Assembly (NCBI GenBank): GCA_037976565.1
Contig: CP137672.1
Span: 32,534,843-32,598,842, forward strand
Source: Mesocentrotus franciscanus
Lineage: Eukaryota; Echinodermata; Echinoidea; Camarodonta; Strongylocentrotidae
Direction of reading: 5' to 3'
Length of the DNA stretch: 64,000 bases
Shown piece by piece: positions 32,801 to 44,800 of this stretch; position 1 is the stretch's first letter; every line of letters begins with the position of its first letter. The position numbers and the translations under genes are program-made. The notes beneath the pieces are model-generated. The model did not search any database. It saw only the letters and a list, made by a program, of their open reading frames with translations, and was not told the origin of the DNA.

Positions 32801-35800
32801 AAAGGAATATATTAAACTGTGCAATTGTTTTTAATGTAGCTGAATAGATGACCAACACAAACTGATGTAATCAACTTTATTTTTGTTGTTGTATTCTTAT
32901 TCTTAATTTTCAGGATGACTAAAGCTACATTCAGATACCTCCTTCAAAAGCTTAAACCCCACATCTCAAAGAAAGATACCAACTTCCGAAAGGCCATACC
33001 TCCGGACCAGCGTCTTGCTATAACCCTGTGGAGGCTAGCAACAAACATTGACTATGGTACATTAGCTGAACTGTTTGAAGTTGGAATATCATCAGTTTGT
33101 CTTATAACCCTGAGTGTTACAGCAGCCATCAACAGTGTTTTTGAAAAGTGTCACATTTCCATTCCAACTGGCGAAAGACTGCAGGTATGTTATTTCAAAA
33201 ATGAGTTGTACCGTAAACAGTTGGTAATCATATGAACTTGGAATTCTAATCTAATCTAATCCACATATGATAACCCTTTGGTACATACTAAGCATTTTAG
33301 ATGACAGTGGAACTGCAAGAGCACTATGATATCATGGTTGATATTTTTAAATCAATTTAAACGGCCAAAATCAAAGGGGAAAGCATCTGCTCCAAACCTT
33401 TATATTTACAGATGGTAAATCTTCAGGATGCTCAACTTGGTTTTGCAAAGGTAATGTGCAGTGTCGATGTACATTATCGACTGTAAAATGCTTTGGGTCA
33501 GACCATGTTCTTAGGTAAATAGGGAATGGAGGGTTGCGTCATGGTTTTCAATTAGGAATGTATTTAAGACAACTAGACTTTTAGTGGTTTTCGATAAACA
33601 TGTTTTGTAGGGAAGGATGAGTATGACCCAAGTTCTTGAGTTACATCATTTGAAAGAGTCTTTGTGTAAAATTTCATGTGTCTTCATTAATTGCAGGAGT
33701 GCATTCAGCACTTTGAAGACAAAGGATTCCCCCAAGCTGTAGCTGCCATAGATTGCTGTCACATCCCCGTCAAAGCTCCCAAGAAACAAGAATACATCAA
33801 CAGAAAAGGGTTTTCTTCCGTTATACTTCAAGCAGTTGTGGATAGCTTTGGACAGTTCATTGATGTGAAGGATGCCCTGGCAGCATGGACGAAGCAGGAG
33901 TGTTCAGCAACTCAGAAATTTCCAGAAGGATGAAGGACGATTCCCTCTTCAACCTGCCACCAAAGGTAATTGAAGCCACCTCTATTCCTGTCCTGGTGCT
34001 TGGAGGTGAAACATATCCACTCATGCCAACCCTCATGAAACCATACAGTGTTAATGGAACACTAACAACTGCACAGAAAGTCTTCAATCATAGACTAAGT
34101 TCTTGCCACAGTATGGTTAACCATGCCTTTGAGCATCTGAAAGGGAGATGGAACATCCTTCATAAAATGATAGATAACCACGTGAAAAAGGGCCCCTCAA
34201 TAGTTCTTGCATGCTGCATCCTGCACAACCTCGTAGAAAGCCGAGGTGACCCTTTCCTGGACGAGTGGTCTGGAGAAGATGTTTTCCCTGTGCCACATGG
34301 ACCGGCCCAGGATGATGCTAGCAGTGGTGCAAATGCCACTTCCATCCGCAATGCACTTACTCTGCACTTTATTGATAATGCTCCAGGAGAATAATAAAGT
34401 TCTTGCATGCTCCATCCATGATCCTGCACAACCTTGTAGAAAGCCAAGGTGTCCCTTTTCTGGACAAGTGGTCTCAAGATGATGTTCTCTCTGTGCCAAA
34501 TGGACTGGCATAGCATGATGCTAGCCGGAGGACAAGTACCTCTTCCATCCGCAATGTGCTTACTCTGCACTTTATTGTTAAAGGTTCGAGAGAATTTACT
34601 CTCATGTGCTTAAATGTTATTTCCTGAACCAAAGTGGACAGTACTAATTAATTAGCAGTAAAATAAAAACTTGTTTCATGGACAAGGAAATGCTATGCAA
34701 TAACAATGAAGGTGCTTAATTTCCTTTTATATGGTACAATGTAAATGTTTTTGCACTGTAAAAGCTATGCATACCTATAGTTTGTGTCTTATCTTTGAGA
34801 ATGGGATAAGTTTCGTTAAAACTTCTATTATCAGGACAACTCCGGAGTTCTGGAACACACATCTTTCCTCCAGAGGTTCCCAATTTGATGCTTTGATTTC
34901 ATCATTTTTATTACCGTATATGTATTTATATAAGCTTTTCACATGGGAGGGAAGGTAAAGTATAAAGTGGGTAGAGCAATTCCACCAGTTTATAATGGAG
35001 CACCAAGTGTCAACTACTTTGTTTCATTAAAAACTCCAGTAATTTGTTAACTCTATGCACAAAGCAAACTTCATGTCGTCATGACAGTAGATGTCCTGTA
35101 AAAAGAGCTTGACATTTGGCATTCCATAAGTGAGTGGGTTAAATATTAAACCCGGGTTTAAACTTTAACTTTGCAAAACAACAACACAAAACGGGTACAG
35201 AAGACTGATGCAAGATTTGGGGTTGAATTTGAATTTTATTAGTAAACTTCATTCATATACATGAACATTTTGTTTCACAATATATAAATAAGAAATTCAG
35301 CACGTGGTATAGTTTTTTGAGTAATCACAAATTAACAATAAACAATGCAGCTTGTATATACAGTGGTAAATGATATTATTACAAAATAATTAGATGACAC
35401 GTACATGTATGTTATCATTAATGTACATTATCTTGCATAAAAAAGCATTTCTGTGACTGGCCAGTGCTAACAATAAAGTGAATTACTTGTATTTTCTTTC
35501 CTACTATACTTGTACATGTATGTTATTTACAGATCACTGGGTGGGTTGTTTCGCTTTAATTCATATATTTGAATGATTTTTTTTGGTCTAAGCTTCTACA
35601 TTTGTATACCTATGAGATACAAGAAGAATAGCTGTCCTTCAGCATAAAAACAAGTTAGATGTGTACATCTATTAATTCACACTCATTTATCATGGTTCTT
35701 AACTACAGTCAAAGCCATCTATAAAGGCCACCGAAGTGAAACAGAAAAAGTTGCCTCTGTAGCCAGGTGGCCTTTCTTGACAAGTTCTACAACACACAAT

Positions 35801-38800
35801 CTCTTTCTTGAGAGAGATAATATAGGTGACCACTATAGACAAGTGACCTTTACAGAGAGGTGGCCACTTTTAAAGAGGCTTGAATGTATTTCTCATTAAT
35901 GCATTTGAAATTGAAAATGAAAATGCAAAATCTATTTTCATAAAATGGCAATGTCTGCCTCTCAAGTTTGACATTGATATCTATTCAAAGGAGAAGTCAA
36001 CCCCAATATAAAATCATATTCTAGTTTTGAAGAAGAAAATGAAGAAAAAAAATGAAGAAAAAAAAAAATGAAGTTTTGAGCAAAATCCAATACAAATCGG
36101 GAAGTTATGATTTTTTAAAGTTTAATTGATCAAGCACAAATTGGCAACCCTGTGAACTCATTACCCCCCACCCCGATTTAATCATTGCACATAGGTTTCT
36201 ACACAATCCCTGTATGGAAAAAATACAGTCCTTCATTAAATAACTAAGAAAATGACATTTTCTGTACAGATTAAAATGGGATAAGTCACAGATTTGCCAA
36301 TTGTGTTTGATTGATTAAAACTTCAAAAATTAACTTTCTCATTTCTTATCAGAGGTTGCTCAAGTTTTCACAGATCCTATTTATCTCATTTTTCTTCTTT
36401 TATTACAACCAACTAAATTTTAGAGAGGATTTCCCCTTTGAGAGAATACCTCATAACAAACATTATTTCTGTCCATGAATTGCCATTATTGCAAAAGTAA
36501 ATGTATACATTATTCCCATGATGGGGTCTGGAACCATAGCCATTCATCATTTATTTGGGGTAAGCCTAAATGCACAACCTTAAAGGGATAGTTGAGTTTT
36601 GTTGCAGAGGGCGCTACATAAAATCATTTTTTTGTGAGAATGAAAAACTGAGTGTCAAATTCGAAAGAACATACAATTTAAACGACAAAATCATCTTTGT
36701 TTGATCAAAATCGGTTCAGAGATGGCTGACATATCCGTAAATATAACCATTTCTAATATTTGTAGGGCACCACAAATATGTGATAATTTTGAACCAGCTG
36801 TTGAAAACGAGATAGCGCCTTATACGTTTTATTGCAGCCACTGCCAATGTTGGGTTTTTGTTGGCTTTTCATGTTGGTTATAATACGCACAACCAGACGG
36901 CCCGTGAATTGATATTATTAATAAATTAACGGCCACCATATTTTTTTGAAAGTGGAACTGAATTGGTACTTGTATTTAATCTAAATTTCACACATTTTAG
37001 GGTCTAAAATTACCTTCATAGCAATTTTAGGTCCTAAAAGGGCACTAGAAATGGCATGAATAAGAAATAAGAGAAATAAGGCATTAGCGGTCTTAAAAAA
37101 GAATTCAACTACCCCTTTAATTGTGATTTAAAGCTCCATCAATGGCCATAATCAGGACGTGTAGTCAACAGTTAAAGAGTAGTTTAGAAACGAGTTTAAA
37201 TACAAGCATTTACCTGCAAAATTCATACTAATTCCACATACATGTAATGAACCATCTACTACATGGTTTTCATTTTAATTTCAAGAAATGACAATGTAAT
37301 TGGTCCAAGAATACTGTACAAACTCACAATTCTTCATTGCTAAAATATAAATAAACAAGTTACTCTGTAGATTATTTGTTTACAATCTAATAAACAATAT
37401 CACATCTTGCCTATAATTGTTTTCACAACTGCAGCAGACTAGATGATTTTTTACTACAAAATGAAGTATCAAAAATGTATTAGTTGTCAAGGTAAAGGGG
37501 CTGAGAAGGTGAAAAAATTGAAAAAAAATTGTATTGCATTTAATACTTACAAGTCGAGACCAGCCAGCTGGTCAGACATGAAACAAATAACTAAATTTTG
37601 TAAAATTGTGGACCTTTTGTGAATGTATGCATAATGATAATTTGGCACATTCATGCAAATATCCTTCAACTGTCCTTCAAAACATTTCCCCAAGATAGTT
37701 TAATACCCGACATTAAATTCACTAGCACATGTTCAATAAAATTGAAGAATGTTGGTATACACACATTTTGTGCCATGCAAGTGGCTGCACTGTTCACTCT
37801 TTGGTAATTTCTAAAATATTATGTCACTACATGAATAAAATTTCAAATCCTGAGAATAAAACTGGGCCATCTGAGCTAAGGAATACATCGGATTGGAGAT
37901 CGATCCAGCTTTGGAAAGTTAAAGGGCTCTGCTGAAAAGAAAGAGAAGAGCTGCGATGACATCTCACATTCAATCTAAAATATCAAAGAGCTCCAAGAAA
38001 AGAGAATATTGTTTTTTCCGGCTGTCTCCAAACCAAGTAATTGTATCCATGTTCATTCAACCAAATAATTCTGGCTTTCTGCATGTATCTTCAGCGACTC
38101 CAGAGACATCAACATAATTCTTGATAACAGTACTTGGAATTGTGGATAAACAGATCAGAAGACTGATGTTTATGTTCACAAGAGCTATTTGCTGTGATTC
38201 TGTGCGCCCTTGATCAAAGCCATCATCAATGCAAAGCGCCGCTCTTCTCGATCTCTCTCATCTAGACGTGCCTTTTCTGTCCTTTCCATTTCTTCCCTCC
38301 GTAGTCTTTCAGTTCTTGCTGCATCCTCTTTCCTAATGAGTTCCATCCTCTCCCTCTCCTCCCGCTCAAATTGTAATCTTTCCCGCTCAAATTGTAATCT
38401 TTCCCGCTCTAGCTGTATCTGGTCCCGCAAAAGTCTGATCTATTTATGACATGGGGGAAACAAAAAATCACAAATGGACAGCTTAGAATTCAGCCTGTGA
38501 AGTTACATTCTTGCTTGGAAATGACATGTCCTACTGAATTCCTGATGGTTTTCCCTGAAATGAAATTGAAGGGTCTGATAAAGAGTGCAATATAGAATTA
38601 AAATTTAAAATCAGTACCACTATTTTGTTGTAGCTTGATTAACTCCGGAGCTTCAGCCGGTGAACGGGAACGCGAAATAAACAGCGGGTGGGGCGATATT
38701 ATGTCAAAATATGCAAAGTGATTCATTACAATTTTGACTTACTAGGTTTCTCGACTCCTCTGGGCATCTGGCCGACCACTTGAAATTATAATTTGAAGAA

Positions 38801-41800
38801 GTCTTCGATGGGAAAAAGGGGGAGATTCTTCGTCATATATTTTTAAACCCAACGATTCATCCATGTTGTAGCGTCGATTCAACATGGCGAACAGAAAGTA
38901 CGCATGCGCGGTAGCAACATTCGCTCGAAATTGCTACCGCGCATGCGTACTTTCTCTTTATGTTTAAATATGAAGAATATATGATTTATGGGTAAAAATG
39001 TGAATGTTATTACCTTATTTGCATAAATAACCATAAATATGCAAACGAGTGAATTTTTCCAAAAAATTGAAATTACTATAGTATTCTATACACTTCACTT
39101 GACATGCATGCAAATTTTCGCAGCGATCGGCCGAGATCATAGGGGGTCGGGCCTTAAAGCCCCGGGCTATGCAGTTTCAAAATAGCCCGGGCAATATAGG
39201 GTTAAAGCCCAAGTCCACTCCAACAATAACTTACTTTCAATAGAACAAGAAAAATCAGACAAACCAATCAAAAAAAGTTTGAGCAAAATCGGATAACTAA
39301 TAAGAAAGTTATGAATTTTTAATGACATGAAAAACTTTGAAAATCACTACACAAATTGGCAACTCACTCATGCGTCTGTGACGTATGGTCCTCACTATCC
39401 ACTAATTATTTTCTTTATATTAATAATATAAATTTCCTATTTTCACCCTAAGAATCTTATTTCTTCACACTGGTCAGCATCCAAGTTAGATTGTTATAGT
39501 AATATGTTTTTGTGAGGATGCACAAATAAAGAGTAATTTTTGTCCAGTTAAATCATGAAAAATTGAATTTTTATAAACTATTTATATAAAAATCAATAAT
39601 TATGAAATACAATATTCAGAAAAAAGTACCAATTCTTCAAAATTCATAAAAGCTTTTGGGAAATGTCATGCACGCAATATGATACAAATCATATTTTTCT
39701 GCTTTTATTGAAAGTAAGTTATTTTTGGAGTGGACTTGGCCTTTAAGTAAGTATGTAAATTGGAGTCTAGACCATACCTCTTCAGTGTGTCTCTCTGCCT
39801 CTATTCTTCTATGAGCATCTTCTGCCTCCATCAATACTTTATCGCGCTGCATGTTGTTCTCCATGAGCGTCTTCACAAGGTGTTTTACTGTCTCATCCTT
39901 CTTAATGTTACCTGAGAGATTGAATAAAGATGAGTGACTGATATTCATAAATTTTGTTACAAATGTACATGTATTGGGCCTAAAAAAAAAAGATGCCCTT
40001 TAGGTGCCAGAACCTGGGTCGGTTGGTCAGATTTTTTATTTAAAAAAAATACTTGTTGTTGTTGTTTCCTCAAAACAGCGACCGTCGCCCAAACAACTAC
40101 AAACCTGGTTTCTAGCTGGTGCAGTGCATGGTATATTCACGTACACAAGGCCCAGAGCTGCCAACCTCCAGAACAGAAAATCAGTAATCACAAGGCTCAA
40201 AATCAGTAATTTGGGGAATAAATCAGTAATTTCCTATGCGGCGCGGGAATCTTAAAAAAAATGGCGCGACAACACCGCGGGGATGCATGGCACATGATTA
40301 TCTAAACATTTTGGTGATAGTTACTCACACAAAGTTGCTAAACATTGATTTTCAGATCATCACAACACATCAGTTTTCCATGAAAAATTGGCTTTTATTA
40401 AGAGAATTCTTGATACTTTTCCGTCTTTCTCACAAGTGTTGGATGGCTGCCATACTGTACAGCACTCGCTACGATAAATCATATTTACGTTTAAATCCGT
40501 AATTTGAGACAACATTCCGTACTGCCGTAATGAGCGTTAATTTCCGTACCAATTACGGAAATCCGTACTAGTTGGCAGCTCTGAAGGCCGGGTCTACTTG
40601 TGTACGCTGGCAGGATTTCGAAACTAGGGCAGAAGACGAGTGAGAATTTGGGAATAACTTGATGATTTTATGCATTTATATCCCATTTAAACAAACAAAA
40701 TACATATTTTAATATTCATTAAACATTTTTTTCCTAAAAAACGGTAAAAAAAAACTTTATTAAAAAGCCGACTGATTTTGGGTCAGTCCCCAAAGGCTAT
40801 ACAACATTTTTTTAAAAACGCCTTATGTAAGGACCAACTTGAACCAGTTTTCCCCATTTACCCTAAGTAAACCATACACCTGTGGTTCTGCAGTTTCAGT
40901 TTGATTTCATTTTGTATTTTTATTTGAGAGTACAATGAAAACTTTAGAGCTGCTAACCATATTGAAAGAAAAAATGTTTCAGAATGATTTAAAATGCATT
41001 TTCCAAAGCCTCCCCCAAATTAAATAAATAAACTAGAAAAGTCAACAAAGCGTAGCATCCTCACAGGGTACAAATGGCCTATATACGTCAGAACAAGTTA
41101 CCTCCATCAGACTATACTATTATATTACTAGGCAAGGAAGTTAACCACATTTTCACATATATAATTAGGTATTTTTGCATATTTAATGAGCTATGACCTT
41201 TCACCTTTGACCTACATACTCCAAGGATGGACAGCAGCGTTTCTATATCCCCTCCGACTTTGTCGGCAAGGGATAATAAAAGAAGAAAACCTTGCTGAAC
41301 TACTCCAACGATCATCTTCAGCGCATGTCAGCACACTATTCAACAATAAACAAATTCCTTATCGGGACATTGTAATCGTAAATTCTCCATCAGAACTGAT
41401 GATCATAAAGTAGCATTCCATGTCATTAGGTGAAAATCTCTCATCACTATCAACTTTAAATCATATCTTACTTGTCCTTTCTCGCTTTGGATTGCTTGGG
41501 TGATGTCGCAAATCAACATTGCATCTGAGTTTGGCCCTTGGTTCTTCGCAATCAATTTCATCTTCATCAGAAATCCATCCTACTTCGGTCACTTGATGAA
41601 CCTGTATCCCTGTTTATGTTGAAAAAGGTTAAAAATACATACAATGTTAATTTATAAAGCACAATTACACAAAATCATACATGTACCTGGTAAATTGGAC
41701 ACATGGGGTAGTAAGATACATCATGTGAAGCTATATAAGCCAATAATGTCAACATAAAATGAGTCACATTCAAATTAAATGAGCAAATGATGAAAATTGT

Positions 41801-44800
41801 AAATCCATTCTTGATGACGCCTAAAGGCTTATGAAAGCATACCCATTGGTATACAAGAGACGGAGGGAGAGAGAGAGAGAGAGAGGGGGGACTGCAATGG
41901 ACAGCAGGAAGAGAGAGAGAGATAATAATTCAAAATAATTTAATATTCAGTTAAATCAAGTTTTATTGTTGTTCACTCCAATAGTTCAATTCAAGAGCAT
42001 TGCTATATTGAGAAGTACCAAAATTTCAAACTGACAAAGTGCTATTGGAACCACCAACATACATGTAACAAACATTATGTCAGTCATTTATTTTTTCAGG
42101 TAGTGAACTATTTGACTGGTCAACCAGAGCCCTTAGTAAAAGTCAGCTAATTCCACACAATATTTAAATGTATGGTGAAGCTGTTGCTCAGTTTTATAAA
42201 AACAAAACAAAACCAAAAACATGCTTTGAATGGCAGAAACTTCATGCATGAATTTATACCATCATTAACAAAGATAATAGTGAGTATTCATACATACCTT
42301 GAGTACTATCAATGTCATCAAATTCATTGGATGAAAGTTGGTGTAACTGATGATTAGGTGTTCCACTTGTATTGAGGAGTGATGCCCTATCTGAAGTCAT
42401 TAAATGCAAAAGAATCAAGGGTTTAGCTTAAAGCATATCAATCACAAAAACATGTTTCACTCTCGACATGAAGGGTTCTTCATCAGATCGATACATTACA
42501 TATGAGCTGTTTAGTAAAACTACCTCCTCCCCATGATGACCATTATTAATCAACCCTTTCCTGTTTGTCATACAATATCCAAACAATGTAGACTTTTCAT
42601 CTTTTATTTTTGTTATTTTTATTGAACTTTTGATTGGGGGTTCTCCCTCCATACCATAGCCACTCATAATCACCCTATCCAAGGAAGGGAAACATGCCCA
42701 CTAATCCACTGTTCTAGAAACTTATCCCCTTCAAAAGTCCAACAAGAAACAAACAACAAATAGATAAGGCCAAGTAACAAAAAATTATGTGTTTCTCATC
42801 CCCGCCCACACCATTTTTTGGTGCTGCTTCAATATATTTGTTATTAGTTGTTTTCAAAAATGCCTTTAAAAAAAAAAAATTCTTGTTGTACTTGAAGTCA
42901 GTGTTACATCAGGCATTCTACAACCTTGTAATTGTCAGGTATAGAAATGTGTGCTTGTAAAGTGTAAGTGTGCTTAAAGTAGTGTATCCCTTTTGCAGCC
43001 TACATCAAATTCTGTAGAACTTTGCAGGAATTATGAATATGTCATGTATGTCTCTATCGGTTTAATGTAAATGTTAGCAGTGTCCTAGTATTCAAGTTAT
43101 GCAAGGAAACCTGTTTACTTTCTAAACTTCACTGTCAGACACTATTGAGCGACTGATTGACTTCATTTTTTCTTTGGTAATAACATAAAATGAGCTCTGC
43201 CCCCTGGACCCCGGGGCCTAAGGCGGGCCCCTAATGCTCATCTAACCGTAATTGAAATCATGCCTAAAAACCCAGAGCTTCCGGAGACTCCGCCCCTTGA
43301 CCCCGCCAGGGCTTTGCACCTGGATCCCACGCCATTTTACGCTCTACCTGATCGTAAATACTTGAGACCCCACTTTGAAAAACCGCGGGGCATGCATGCA
43401 AGAGTGGTGGTGAAGCGAATTTTGATCTGCCCCAAACCGTTTTTTGCTCATTACGCCAGGTCTTTAGGGTCTTTAGGGGGGTCACACCCTTCAAAACCTT
43501 AGGAGTAGGTATAGGTTTCAGGTCTTGAGCCCTATATATATATATATTTCATAAATCACGGATGAATTAGGTACATGGGCCGGGAGGGCATGGTCCCGAT
43601 CCTAGCTTGCATGGGCCATAAATTAGCATGCCCTTATGGAGTATTAATTACGTTTCGCTATATTATCTATTAGTGAAAGTGGTACTATCCTCGGTATAAA
43701 TTGCTTCATTATATAAATTGTATAAATTGCTTCGTTAACGTCCTAATGTAATGAACTGATCGCAACTAATATTCAACCACTTCATCCTTTCCTTCCTAAT
43801 TAATTCTTTAAGATAACAAGCTGCATAACAATACAGAAAATAACTACTAACAATTTACTGACATTGTTAATTTCATAAACACAACGCCACTAGGCTATCG
43901 TCGATCCAACAGAGCAAAAGTACTAAGAGAGGACCAGTAACTACGCCCTCAAACATTGCCTGGCGAAAATCATCCAATGACGATGGAAACGCCATTAATC
44001 TCAACAACAACAACGACAGCATTAATCCCACACCCACCCCCACCTCGTTTAACAATTTCTACATTATAGGCCTACTCTACTATATAATGACGTTTAACAT
44101 ATTTTATTTCTTAATTTGCACGCAGGAGAACAGCTCCTCTACAACTACGCCAGTGCATACGATTGGAATATTCCACCCTCATTCCAGTCAAAATTCTCTA
44201 ATTTTGTGGAAGTGTCGAAGAGTGTACCAATCGAACAACCTCCATGGAACAGCACGGTTTTGCTGACTTCTCTTGCTGGACAATCCTTCACCAGCTTCGC
44301 CAAATTCACAAATTTTCAACAAGGTAAATGATGAAGATATTATAAACCAATACAAGGTAAATAATCATGATAGATAATAAATTAAGTAACAAAATGATCC
44401 ATATTCACTGTTCTCTTTGTGAACAGAGAATGTTTAAAGGTAACTTGGGAGGGCCGAGAGCAATATTCGGTGATAAATGTATACAGAGACCATGCACTAC
44501 ACCCAGATCGAGCGAGAGGGGCAGTCGGATGTATATAGAGACAGGCAAAGCACAGAGAGAGAGAGAGGGGGGAAGCGGCTATAATAAAGAGACAGAGCAA
44601 AGTGCAATCACAAAAAAGGCAAACCGGAGATTGATGGGAGTGGGGATTTAATTGAGTGGGATGGGAATAACACAGGATAGCTATATAAAGCTCAATCATC
44701 CCCTTTTCTATTGAAAAATATAGGAACCAATATAGCCCAATCGGGATATTGACAGAGTGACTCTGAGTGAGTTGATATATTATGGATGTCATCTACTGTA

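Larger units (their letters stand above)
30734..34394 (+). pseudogene. PIF/Harbinger transposase, frameshifted
   Basis: Three exons: 30734-31000, 32914-33184 and 33697-34394, with matching splice phases. Family landmarks are WWNNIVLATWDDQMWLENFR at the end of exon 1, then DTNFRKAIPPDQRLAITLWR, GTLAELFEVGISSV and IPTGERLQ in exon 2. Exon 3 has the DDE catalytic triad region: AAIDCCHIPV (first Asp), MDEAGVFSNSEI (second Asp) and FEHLKGRWN (Glu). Two reading-frame breaks are seen, one in exon 1 near 30860 between the Arg-rich N-terminus and the conserved block, and one in exon 3 near 33869 just before the MDEAGVF motif. The encoded enzyme would cut and paste DNA with a Myb-like partner. It lies in DNase II intron 4, convergent with a Myb-like gene. 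Intron 1 is invaded by MITEs. It is probably inactive unless the breaks are assembly errors. Confidence 0.88.
26560..43200. repeat. Left copy (A) of a segmental duplication
   Basis: Blocks at 26600-26945, 27660-27740, 35425-35890, 36100-36240, 37150-37860, 38040-38640, 39750-42960 and on to 43197 recur in the same order and orientation at 55620-62150. Copy A additionally has DNase II exons 2-4, the transposase, MITEs at 36580, 39202 and 40153, and a block at about 37863-38033 that is absent from copy B. Confidence 0.85.

Noticed and set aside
34160..34570. A 136-residue minus-strand frame
   Set aside because: It is antisense to the Harbinger transposase 3' end and its tandem duplicate; no family similarity.
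38185..42390. Idea that Myb exons 4-7 form a separate truncated gene
   Set aside because: Exons 48418-50913 supply exactly the missing N-terminus with matching splice phases at every junction, so a single gene is the simpler reading. Transcript evidence is still absent.
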